A stretch of DNA of 64,000 nt from an uncultured Bacteroidales bacterium (GTDB lineage Bacteria > Bacteroidota > Bacteroidia > Bacteroidales > Paludibacteraceae). This document shows positions 1 to 7,599 of this stretch, piece by piece (position 1 is the first letter of the stretch; the number at the start of each line of letters is the position of its first letter). The DNA lies in assembly GCA_900320865.1 (NCBI GenBank), contig ONTT01000002.1, positions 50,138 through 114,137 of the forward strand. The letters run 5' to 3'. The notes beneath the pieces were generated by a model that saw only the letters and a list, made by a program, of their open reading frames with translations, ran no database searches and was not told where the DNA came from. A program made the position numbers and the translations under genes.

Positions 1-18
1 TGAAATTGCATAAATAAA

Positions 19-210
19 GTGGAAAGTGGTAAGAAAATTCATAAACTCTGTCCTCGCTGTGGGGCAGAGTTTATTTGTACCCACGATGCGCTATGCCAAT
101 GCGTAGGTATTACCTTAAATGAAAAAGCGCGCGCTTACTTGCGCACGCATTATTCAGATTGTCTTTGCAGGAAGTGCTTGGAGGAGATAGGAAGAAAACT
201 ATGGGATTAG
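19..210 (+). CDS. Small cysteine-rich CWC-type protein
   Basis: A 63-residue protein with eight cysteines, several in CxxC-type pairs: CPRCG near the start, CQC in the middle and CLCRKC near the end. This spacing fits the cysteine-rich CWC family of small putative metal-binding proteins, whose function is unknown. A stop codon occupies the first three bases of the window in this frame, and the first usable start is GTG at 19, so the gene is probably complete although its promoter lies outside. It converges on the end of btuF with only 17 bases between the two stop codons. No partner gene is visible. The family call rests on the cysteine pattern and length alone. Confidence 0.7.
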   Translation: MESGKKIHKLCPRCGAEFICTHDALCQCVGITLNEKARAYLRTHYSDCLCRKCLEEIGRKLWD

Positions 211-227
211 AACCATAGGTCCGGGTA

Positions 228-1262
228 CTAGTATAATCTATTCGCAAAATGCAGCAATGAATCGGGGGCGTTATTCAGGATATGAATGACGTCCTCGAGC
301 ATTTCTTCGGGGTGCACTACCCCACGCTCCCAGAAGTTATTGGCTCCTCCGGGCAATTGTTGTTTGCGCCAGTTATAGACCCGTCCGTTCTGATAAGCCT
401 TAAACCAGGTATGTTTCTCGTCCATCTGCGCCAATTCCACCAGACTGTTTCCTCCGGCTCCTACCCACACGTCTGCATCACCGAAATAATGTAAGCAGTC
501 CTCTACCGTCAAAGGAATAGAGGTCTCACGGTCGTTGTCATAGAACGGATAGACCGCCCCTGCATCCTTGAAGAGGTAAGCCAGATAGTTCTTGCCGGAA
601 GGAACATACCAGGTGCCACGAAAATTGTTACCACTCATAATTTTCGTGGATTGGTCATTAGAAATTGAAGATTTTAGATTTGTTAGTTTTTCATACTTCA
701 TCTCTACCTCATTAAAGACGCTATCCGCTTGAGGAAGTCTACCGGTGAGGGCCCCGAGGACACGAATCCATTCAGCGCGCGCAAGAGGTGAACTCTCCTG
801 CCATTCGTTGATATAGATGATGGGGACGCCAAGTCGCTCTAAGCGCGCGGCTTCGAGATTATCGTACTGACCGTAATTCACTGCTAACAAGATATCCAAA
901 TTGCTCTGCAGAACACGTTCTGCGCTTGGTTTCATACTGTCCCCAAGGTCGATTTCATCGCCTTTAACCGGCGTATAGATGAGTTCAGGGTTACACACTG
1001 CGGCCAGGCACTCCATGGCATCAAGTGCATAGAGAAAGCCGACCTGAACCGTGCTCATCGTACCGAGTCGACGCATCGGTGTTTTGACGCACAGACGTTG
1101 ATATGGTTGAAAGACCTCCACGAGAATACCGGAGTCGGTCTCGTTGATAGCAAAGCCTGTAGCGTACTTGTTGCCGACTGGTACAGTCCCCTGCTCCGTG
1201 GACTGCTTGGCGCAGCCCACGAAGACCAAGGAACAAAGAATAAAGATCAAAGATCTTTTCAT
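228..1262 (-). CDS. btuF: BtuF-like cobalamin ABC-transporter substrate-binding lipoprotein
   Basis: A 344-residue solute-binding protein of the helical-backbone (BtuF/FhuD) type. The N-terminus is a lipoprotein signal with lipobox LVFVGC and the acylated cysteine at residue 17. The body contains the two-lobe pattern of these proteins (ILLAVNYGQYD and VPIIYINEW in lobe one, YPFYDNDRETSIPLTVEDCL in lobe two). It would capture corrinoid delivered across the outer membrane by BtuB/BtuG and pass it to an inner-membrane BtuCD transporter. Its start codon overlaps the btuH stop by one base (TAATG), so it is translated with that operon. No btuC or btuD gene follows. A heptamer repeat encodes part of the protein near residues 193-202. 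Cobalamin is inferred from the operon; other chelates bind related proteins. Confidence 0.85.
   Translation of the reverse strand: MKRSLIFILCSLVFVGCAKQSTEQGTVPVGNKYATGFAINETDSGILVEVFQPYQRLCVKTPMRRLGTMSTVQVGFLYALDAMECLAAVCNPELIYTPVKGDEIDLGDSMKPSAERVLQSNLDILLAVNYGQYDNLEAARLERLGVPIIYINEWQESSPLARAEWIRVLGALTGRLPQADSVFNEVEMKYEKLTNLKSSISNDQSTKIMSGNNFRGTWYVPSGKNYLAYLFKDAGAVYPFYDNDRETSIPLTVEDCLHYFGDADVWVGAGGNSLVELAQMDEKHTWFKAYQNGRVYNWRKQQLPGGANNFWERGVVHPEEMLEDVIHILNNAPDSLLHFANRLY
657..684. repeat. In-frame heptamer tandem repeat in btuF
   Basis: Four 7-base units in register (ATTAGAA, ATTGAAG, ATTTTAG, ATTTGTT) lie inside the btuF reading frame and encode the low-complexity peptide NLKSSISND on the minus strand. 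Confidence 0.7.
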
Positions 1263-1966
1263 TACTTTTTAGCACCGAGATTATCGATACAGAAATAAGT
1301 CGGGGTATTCAGACCCCATGCACCTGTACGGCTACCCGTCATAGTAAAGAAGATAACGTCAACTGTACCGAGTTGCTTGAGATCCACATAGGTCCATTCG
1401 GTAACGATGTTCTTATCCTTAGCGAGATAGAATTCCACTTCGGTATCCACTACCTTACCATCCAAAGAACCGCCGATGTGCAGCAACAGATAATCGTCAT
1501 CACCAAACGGATCACCGGCAATAGCGTCACCTTTGGTAATGGAGTTGTAAGCATATACGTTGTTGCAAACATACATACCCGGAACAACAGCCGGAGTCTT
1601 GAGTTTGATAGCATTGCCGGCATAAGCATCCTCATACCAAACGACATAGTTTTTACCGCCCTTTGCACCGCCGGCTATGGACTTGTAAGCGTCCGTGTAG
1701 TCCTTAAACGTGGTGTCGGTGATGTTTGTTACAACAGCGCCGGTTACATACGTACCACCATAAGCAACAGTTTGTGAGAGCTCATAGTTACCACTTGCTA
1801 ATAAAGCAGTCGTGTCCGTAGTAAAAGCCAAGTAACTTTGCTGAGCAGCAGGGCTGATAGCAGCCTCTTCAAAGGTAGCAACCGTTTTGTCCTCAACATC
1901 GTAGTTGGGTTGACAAGCTGCAAAAGTCATAGCCAATGCAGCTACAAAAAGAATTGATTTTTTCAT
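1262..1966 (-). CDS. btuH: BtuH-like DUF4465 surface lipoprotein, cobalamin binding
   Basis: A 234-residue lipoprotein with a signal ending in FAAC (cysteine 18), followed by a DUF4465 domain. Family hallmarks are visible: TFKDYTDAYKSIAGG, the YAYNSITKGDA segment, GKVVDTEVEFYLAKDK, TWTYVDLKQLGTV-like strands and GAWGLNTPTYFCIDNL at the end. DUF4465 proteins of gut Bacteroidota (BtuH) are surface-exposed, high-affinity vitamin B12 binders that work beside BtuG and BtuB. It is the third gene of the riboswitch-controlled operon, 57 bases after btuG, and its stop overlaps the btuF start. The domain call is strong. The binding role is transferred from the family and from the operon context. Confidence 0.85.
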   Translation of the reverse strand: MKKSILFVAALAMTFAACQPNYDVEDKTVATFEEAAISPAAQQSYLAFTTDTTALLASGNYELSQTVAYGGTYVTGAVVTNITDTTFKDYTDAYKSIAGGAKGGKNYVVWYEDAYAGNAIKLKTPAVVPGMYVCNNVYAYNSITKGDAIAGDPFGDDDYLLLHIGGSLDGKVVDTEVEFYLAKDKNIVTEWTYVDLKQLGTVDVIFFTMTGSRTGAWGLNTPTYFCIDNLGAKK

Positions 1967-2023
1967 TTTGTTTGTTGTTTAAATTGTTAATAAATGTTAA
2001 TTAATTATAGTTGGATAAACTAA

Positions 2024-3901
2024 CTATTTGTTGCAATGTAAGTCAATGGCACCTGCTACTTCCGTACTCAGTTCTCCTGTTTGCGGAAGCGTTTCATCTA
2101 CGGCGTTATACACACGCACAAAGTCCACAGATGGCAAATTCACGGGATGTCCGTCCGCATCTACTGCCCACGAAATATCAAAAGACGTACCCTCGATGTC
2201 ACTGTTCGGTTTATTATCCACATAGCCAAAGTCCAGAATCCGCTGTATGTTTTGGCCACTTATCACAACCGACTGCGGCGGCAGCAGAGCACCGGTAAGG
2301 GTATATTCATCCGTTTTTATCCACCCCGGATAATACGGATGTTGGTGGAACGGATTTTGCAGCGTGTCACTCTCTCGAGTATAGGTACGCGATACGTGAT
2401 GCTGTGTTTGAGGGTCGTCATACAGACAGCCCTTGAGTTCATACCATGCATCGTCAGGCAGACCGTTCTTGTTGTCATCGCAACTGACGAGTACGATACC
2501 CGGTTCAGAACTGCCGTACTCAGTAGAACCCGCCATATAAAAGGCATTGCCGAGGATTTGAATGTCGCGACCGTCTTTATTCTCGACCGCATGGTCAAAG
2601 CCGAAAGTGACGTAGCCTCCCCATCCCCCTAAAGAAATCATTCCACCGGCATTATTAGCAATAGCCTGCTCGCACTTGCGACACATCCGCTCCGCATCGT
2701 CTCCTTCTTCATACTTAGGCAACTCATTGACAAACTGTCCCATTGCAGGCAGATATTCATACACTTGTTTAATATACGGCGATTTCTTTTGCGGTTCGGG
2801 AACCGTATCTCCATGGATATCATAGGCTCCCGTGACGCGACAAAGATGACCCGGGATATCGCCTGTTTTAGCACACCAGTGCTCCCGCCCGTCATAACTA
2901 TAACAATGCAGCACACCGGATGAGACGTAGTTCTTGGCATCCGTGATATAAAGCGCATCGGCTGTAGCCAAGAGCCCATAGGGATTCTCGAAGGAAGGTG
3001 TCTGCTGGAAGTTAAACGCAGAAAGCGCAAAGTCGATGGTCGAAATGGTATTTAACGTATTCTGTTCGTTGTCTATGACATAGGCTGTAGTGCCCTGAAT
3101 AGAGATGTTGGAACAGGGAGTGAGGATACGTTGGATTACCGCTTCATTCTGCAGCACTACTACCTGCGGTGCAGTCTGGTTATAATTGCCTTGGCAGCAC
3201 ACCCAAAGATGCTTTTGGTCATCCAGACGCAGGCGCGTGGGGTTCAGTCCCACTACCACTTTGCGCAGTTCCGTAAACGAATGTAGGTCTATCACCGACA
3301 TCGTCGAGTCATAGCGATTAATCAGGTAACCGCCGGAGTTGACCACATAGAGTTTATCGTCCACCACAACCAACTCATCGGGTTGATGACCCACTTTGAC
3401 CTCACGGGTGATCTCCAGCGAAGCCGTATCCACTTCAAAGATCGATCCTAACAGGTCGGCATCAGCCACACTGCCCACATACGCACTAACATACATCTTA
3501 TCGCCATGAAAAGCCAGATAGCGGCAGTTAGGGATATCCACTTGACCGATATGACGCGCTTTGGCATCCATCACTTCCACTTTATGCGAACAGTTAATGA
3601 CCGCATAGAGTCGATTACCGTACGCTACCAGGTCATTGCCCACATCGCCTAATTCCTTCAGTTGCGTCGGATTCTGCGCTCCATACCAGTTACTATAGTA
3701 CTCTCCGCTTTCCAAATTAATATAATCCAGTCGGGCTTTGTTCGAACCCATATTGCCTTCGCAAAGCACATATAACCCACCCTCACGCACTTCATCCGTG
3801 ACGTGCGTACCAATGGTCGGATAGATGACTTCGTCACCTCGACATCCAAAGAAGAGCAAGGAACAAAGAACAAAAGTTAATATCTTATTGCAACGGTGCA
3901 T
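2024..3901 (-). CDS. btuG: BtuG-like beta-propeller lipoprotein fused to a C-terminal surface domain
   Basis: A 625-residue surface lipoprotein (lipobox LFFGC, cysteine 20). Residues from about 40 to 350 are a YncE/DUF5074-type beta-propeller with repeated blades (GGLYVLCEGNMG, GNRLYAVINCSHKVEVMD, DDKLYVVNSGGYL). BtuG proteins of this type cap BtuB and bind cobalamin very tightly. From about residue 360 a second domain begins, typical of Bacteroidota cell-surface proteins found beside BtuB (ISLGGWGGYVTFGFDHAV, a calcium-loop-like DDNKNGLPDDAWYEL, FVRVYNAV near the end). In many relatives that second part is, to my knowledge, a separate gene, so this looks like a fusion. The start codon overlaps the end of btuB by 25 bases, suggesting translational coupling. 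Confidence 0.82.
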   Translation of the reverse strand: MHRCNKILTFVLCSLLFFGCRGDEVIYPTIGTHVTDEVREGGLYVLCEGNMGSNKARLDYINLESGEYYSNWYGAQNPTQLKELGDVGNDLVAYGNRLYAVINCSHKVEVMDAKARHIGQVDIPNCRYLAFHGDKMYVSAYVGSVADADLLGSIFEVDTASLEITREVKVGHQPDELVVVDDKLYVVNSGGYLINRYDSTMSVIDLHSFTELRKVVVGLNPTRLRLDDQKHLWVCCQGNYNQTAPQVVVLQNEAVIQRILTPCSNISIQGTTAYVIDNEQNTLNTISTIDFALSAFNFQQTPSFENPYGLLATADALYITDAKNYVSSGVLHCYSYDGREHWCAKTGDIPGHLCRVTGAYDIHGDTVPEPQKKSPYIKQVYEYLPAMGQFVNELPKYEEGDDAERMCRKCEQAIANNAGGMISLGGWGGYVTFGFDHAVENKDGRDIQILGNAFYMAGSTEYGSSEPGIVLVSCDDNKNGLPDDAWYELKGCLYDDPQTQHHVSRTYTRESDTLQNPFHQHPYYPGWIKTDEYTLTGALLPPQSVVISGQNIQRILDFGYVDNKPNSDIEGTSFDISWAVDADGHPVNLPSVDFVRVYNAVDETLPQTGELSTEVAGAIDLHCNK

Positions 3902-5946
3902 CGTACGTTTTGTTTAGGCATCGGATAGTTCTGAATGACTTCAAAATCCTGTCCGAGCAAGTTATTTATTTCTACATTGGCTTTCAGCCAAATCGGTTGT
4001 TTGTCCTGATTTGCTCTCAGTTGCCATTCTCCGTATAAAGATACATCATGCGTGTACCAAGGCTGCACATAGTTATAGACTATATTTTCCTGCTGGCTAT
4101 AGCGTTCTCCGACATAGACGAAGGAATAGTTGAATCCATAGCGGTCCCCGCGCTTGCTTTGCCATTCGAGTCCCAGTACGCCACTGCCGCTATGCCAAGG
4201 AATATAGGGTATCTGATGACCGTAATAGCTGTCGCCCGGGTTCGTCACATCAATAGCGGTCTGGTAGGTATAGTTGAGTCGAGTACGCAGCACAAAACGC
4301 AGCGGCAGGTAGAACGACATATCGGCATGCGCATCTACGCCATTGATCTTCACTGTACCTAGGTTGAGCATTGTCCAGCGGAACTGCTGACCCTTCGGAT
4401 AAGCAATGATCTTATCGGTCACACGATTGTAATAATACGAAACGGCTGCAGCTATTTCATAGCCGAAATCATTTGTAATTGTTGATTTGTGATTTGTGAT
4501 TTGGTATGCCAATTCAACCGAGTGCTGACGGGCCAACTCCGGCCGCAGGTTCGCATTTCCTAGATCGGTATAATAGAGGTCATTAAAGGTCGGATAACGA
4601 TAACTTTGCTTATAGAATGCATTGATACTCAAATCGATTTTCGGATACGGTCTAAAAGAGATGAATACTCCGGGGGTCACCTTCGGTGAATTTTTGATTT
4701 CTGATTTTTGATTGATGATTTGGGTCATTAGGACCGAAGCCTGTAGCCGCAGATATTCCTTGATATTTAAAGCCGTAGCGGCACTGAGCCAGTGGCTATG
4801 ACGCGCGAAGCGTTCATCGGTCACTCCGCTCACCAACTCATCTTTGCGCAAAGTGTTATACTGGTAGTCATATGCCACCGACAGATCCCACCAATTGAAG
4901 ACCTGCACCTTATTCGCCAAGGAGAGATACACCTCTTGCTGCAGGTATTTATTATCCGCAGGCAGCAGGCGCTCATCATAGTTCTTATAATGCGTGAAAT
5001 CATTGGCGTACTTGGCTAACAACCGTGTGCTCCAGCGACCAAACCACTCGTCTTGCCACTGACCTTGCACAAAGGTATTTCGATCCCAAAGACGCTCTCC
5101 GTTACGCCACACATTATTGACAATTGCACCCGGTATACCGCGTTCGGAATAGTAGTTATACGCATGCAGCCGCCAGAAACCGGTCGTGCGATAGTAATGA
5201 TGCAGACCCAGTTCCGTACGTACGGCGTTGATGTCGCCGTTCTGACGAATTGCAGTAGTATCATAAGCCGTCTCACCGGACGGGAACACCCGTTTATAAC
5301 GGAAGGGATACTTACCGTCCGAATAGACATACTCGGCATCAAGGGTCATCGAGAGGTTATCTATCAACTTGATATCCACTCCCACACTCGGATTCGCCAA
5401 AGCAAAGGAACCGAAGCGCATCTTAGCACGCACGTGCACACGCTCGTTCTCCTTAAAATAAGGTTTACGCGTCGTGAGATAGACATTACCGGCCGCACCG
5501 AACTCACGGGCGGACTGAAAGATATCGGATTTCTGACCGTTAAAGAGCTGGATCTCCTCCATGTTATCCAACGAGAAACGCCCTAAGTCCACTTGCCCGT
5601 TCTGGGCATTGCCAAGTTGAATACCATTATAATACACCGCCGTATGTTGGCTTCCCATCGACCGTACATTGATCGTCTTGATACCTCCCACTCCGCCGTA
5701 GTCTTTTAGTTGGATACCAGAGAAATACCGCAGTGCATCAGCCACAGAGAGGGCGTTGAGACGCTCCAATTCAATGCCTTTGAGCGCCTGCGGAACGATG
5801 ATATCTTTGGTCAGGGCACGCGCTGTCACCTCCACTTCCTCCATTTGGAACTGGCGGTATAACGAGTCTAACTCTGCCTCGTCTATCGCGAAAACAGAGC
5901 GCGCACAGAGCGCAAACAATAGTATGAGAAATAGTTTTTTTATCAT
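3877..5946 (-). CDS. btuB: BtuB-like TonB-dependent outer-membrane cobalamin receptor
   Basis: TonB-dependent receptor of about 689 residues. I place the start at 5946 (MIKKLFLILLFALCARSVFA, a clean signal peptide); the frame stays open another 75 bases upstream, but that part lies in the riboswitch expression platform. The plug domain follows (EEVEVTAR, LSVADALRYFSGI, IKTINVRSMGSQH, VYYNGIQLGNAQNGQVDLGRF), then a 22-strand-type barrel ending in the aromatic residue needed for outer-membrane assembly (TVAIRY). It lacks the N-terminal carboxypeptidase-D-like extension of SusC proteins, which fits a BtuB-type receptor. It is the first gene of the operon. Two heptamer repeats insert low-complexity peptides into the barrel, probably in loops. 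Corrinoid specificity is inferred from the riboswitch and partner genes. Confidence 0.88.
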   Translation of the reverse strand: MIKKLFLILLFALCARSVFAIDEAELDSLYRQFQMEEVEVTARALTKDIIVPQALKGIELERLNALSVADALRYFSGIQLKDYGGVGGIKTINVRSMGSQHTAVYYNGIQLGNAQNGQVDLGRFSLDNMEEIQLFNGQKSDIFQSAREFGAAGNVYLTTRKPYFKENERVHVRAKMRFGSFALANPSVGVDIKLIDNLSMTLDAEYVYSDGKYPFRYKRVFPSGETAYDTTAIRQNGDINAVRTELGLHHYYRTTGFWRLHAYNYYSERGIPGAIVNNVWRNGERLWDRNTFVQGQWQDEWFGRWSTRLLAKYANDFTHYKNYDERLLPADNKYLQQEVYLSLANKVQVFNWWDLSVAYDYQYNTLRKDELVSGVTDERFARHSHWLSAATALNIKEYLRLQASVLMTQIINQKSEIKNSPKVTPGVFISFRPYPKIDLSINAFYKQSYRYPTFNDLYYTDLGNANLRPELARQHSVELAYQITNHKSTITNDFGYEIAAAVSYYYNRVTDKIIAYPKGQQFRWTMLNLGTVKINGVDAHADMSFYLPLRFVLRTRLNYTYQTAIDVTNPGDSYYGHQIPYIPWHSGSGVLGLEWQSKRGDRYGFNYSFVYVGERYSQQENIVYNYVQPWYTHDVSLYGEWQLRANQDKQPIWLKANVEINNLLGQDFEVIQNYPMPKQNVRCTVAIRY
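4471..4505. repeat. In-frame heptamer tandem repeat in btuB (copy 1)
   Basis: Five units of 7 bases (ATTTGTA, ATTGTTG, ATTTGTG, ATTTGTG, ATTTGGT) lie in the barrel-coding region and encode ITNHKSTITND on the minus strand. Confidence 0.75.
4690..4724. repeat. In-frame heptamer tandem repeat in btuB (copy 2)
   Basis: Five units of 7 bases (ATTTTTG, ATTTCTG, ATTTTTG, ATTGATG, ATTTGGG) encode QIINQKSEIKNS on the minus strand, about 185 bases from copy 1 in the same gene. Confidence 0.75.
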
Positions 5947-5949
5947 TGT

Positions 5950-6080
5950 TCGTCCTAATCCAGGAGGACTCATCAATAGTGCAAAGTGCAAGCGATCTGA
6001 CTTAGGCCGTTCGGCCATCACAGTTGCCGGTCAGTCCGGGATTCTCACCCGAGTTCTCTTGCTACGCTTTGCCGTTATTT
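5950..6080 (-). promoter_or_regulatory. Cobalamin (AdoCbl) riboswitch controlling btuB
   Basis: Read on the minus strand, this leader carries the conserved core of the cobalamin riboswitch: GGGTGAGAATCCCGGACTGA followed by CCGGCAACTGTGA, then AAGTCAGAT as the B12-box-like segment. GCAAAGCG at the 5' side can pair with CGCTTGC at the 3' side to close the aptamer. A hairpin GTCCT...AGGAC (5952-5969) lies just before the btuB start and could mask translation initiation when ligand is bound. The aptamer begins right at the stop codon of the DUF1846 gene, so the btu operon may be read partly from the upstream polysaccharide operon or from a promoter inside that gene. Confidence 0.93.
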
Positions 6081-7556
6081 TTTAGCAGGTTCTGTTGTTA
6101 AATCAATTCCAAGTTTCTTAAAGGTTCTCCAATCCGCCTCTTTAAGCATCACCGTGGAGTGCGCTTGACAGCCCTTTAGCAGCGGCAGGGTCTCCAGCGC
6201 CTTGCGGCAGTTCTCGTCGTGTAACGAGAGCACCGAAAGTGCTACCAGCACCTCATCCGTATGCAGACGCGGGTTCTGGCCATGCAGATAATTGATCTTG
6301 GTCTGCTGGATCGGTTCAATGATCTCCTGCGGTATAAGACGCAAAGAATGATCAATCCCGGCCAACTCCTTCATCGCATTCAATAGCAGAGCTGCCGACG
6401 AGCCTAACAGTTCACCCGCTTCGGCCGTGATAATTCGTCCGTCCGGCAGTTCAATAGCCGCCGCATGGGCAAAAGCTCCGTCATTCAACGCACCCGTCAA
6501 AGCGCGCCGCTCACGCGCAGCCACCGTCGTACGACGATAGGCCGTATTGATACCCACCTGCTGCTGAAGCAGCGCCAGTTTCTTCACTTCCGCATCATTG
6601 CACTTACCGTTCGCTAAATGACACAATGCTTGGAAATAACGCCGTATGATCTCCTGTTTGCTGGCTTCCCGCACTGCCTCATCGTCACTGATGCAGAATC
6701 CGACCATGTTCACGCCCATATCCGTAGGCGACTTATAGGGATTATGCCCGTAGATGGAAGTAAAGAGGGCATCGAGCACAGGATAAATCTCAATATCACG
6801 ATTGTAGTTCACCGCTGATTTGCCGGTGGCCTCCAGGTAGAAAGGATCGATCATATTCACGTCTTGCAGGTCTGCCGTAGCTGCCTCATAAGCGATATTC
6901 AAGGGGTGCTTGAGCGGTAAGTTCCAAACCGGGAAAGTCTCGAACTTCGCATAGCCGGCATCGCGACCATGCGCATGCTCATTATACAACTGACTCAGAC
7001 ATACCGCCATCTTTCCGCTGCCCGGACCCGGAGCTGTCACCACTACCAAAGGACGGGTTGTCTCGATATAATCATTCAAACCAAAGCCCTCCGGCGAAGC
7101 TATCAAATCCACATTATGCGGATAGCCGTCAATGATATAATGGTAATAAACCTTGATGCCTTTTCGCTCCAGACGCTGGCGGTATGTATCAGCCGAACGC
7201 TGTCCGGAATAGTGGGTAATGACTACCGAAGATACACAAAAGCCACGTTTAGTAAACTCTTCGCGCAGACGCAGCACGTCTTCATCATAGGTAATACCCA
7301 AGTCCTGACGCACCTTATTACGCTCGATATCTTCCGCCGAAAGGACGATGATAATCTCCATGGAGTCCTGCAGTTGCGTAAACATACGCAACTTACTATC
7401 GGGCAAGAAACCCGGCAGAACACGACTCGCATGCATATCATCGAAGAGTTTACCGCCTAACTCCAAATAGAGCTTGTTGTTAAACTGCCCTATTCGTTCG
7501 CGGATATGCTCCGACTGAATACGGATATATTTGTCGTTATCAAAAGCCAATGCCAT
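6075..7556 (-). CDS. DUF1846 family protein
   Basis: A 493-residue protein matching the DUF1846 family along its full length: FDNDKYIRIQSEHIRERI at the start, the IIVLSAEDIERNKVR segment, a glycine-rich nucleotide-binding-like loop TAPGPGSGKMAVCLSQLYNE near residue 180, and DPFYLEATGKSAVNYNRDIE in the middle. The family is widespread in gut bacteria. Structures resemble nucleotide-binding enzymes, but no reaction is established to my knowledge. It is the last gene after wzc (43-base gap), so it is probably co-transcribed with the polysaccharide genes, although it is also found apart from such loci. The family call is firm and the function is open. Confidence 0.88.
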   Translation of the reverse strand: MALAFDNDKYIRIQSEHIRERIGQFNNKLYLELGGKLFDDMHASRVLPGFLPDSKLRMFTQLQDSMEIIIVLSAEDIERNKVRQDLGITYDEDVLRLREEFTKRGFCVSSVVITHYSGQRSADTYRQRLERKGIKVYYHYIIDGYPHNVDLIASPEGFGLNDYIETTRPLVVVTAPGPGSGKMAVCLSQLYNEHAHGRDAGYAKFETFPVWNLPLKHPLNIAYEAATADLQDVNMIDPFYLEATGKSAVNYNRDIEIYPVLDALFTSIYGHNPYKSPTDMGVNMVGFCISDDEAVREASKQEIIRRYFQALCHLANGKCNDAEVKKLALLQQQVGINTAYRRTTVAARERRALTGALNDGAFAHAAAIELPDGRIITAEAGELLGSSAALLLNAMKELAGIDHSLRLIPQEIIEPIQQTKINYLHGQNPRLHTDEVLVALSVLSLHDENCRKALETLPLLKGCQAHSTVMLKEADWRTFKKLGIDLTTEPAKK

Positions 7557-7599
7557 AATTGCACATTATTTTATATCACGCGCTTACGCGCATACGCGA

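Noticed and set aside
5947-6021. N-terminal extension of BtuB by 25 residues
   Set aside because: It would precede the signal peptide and lies in the riboswitch expression platform.
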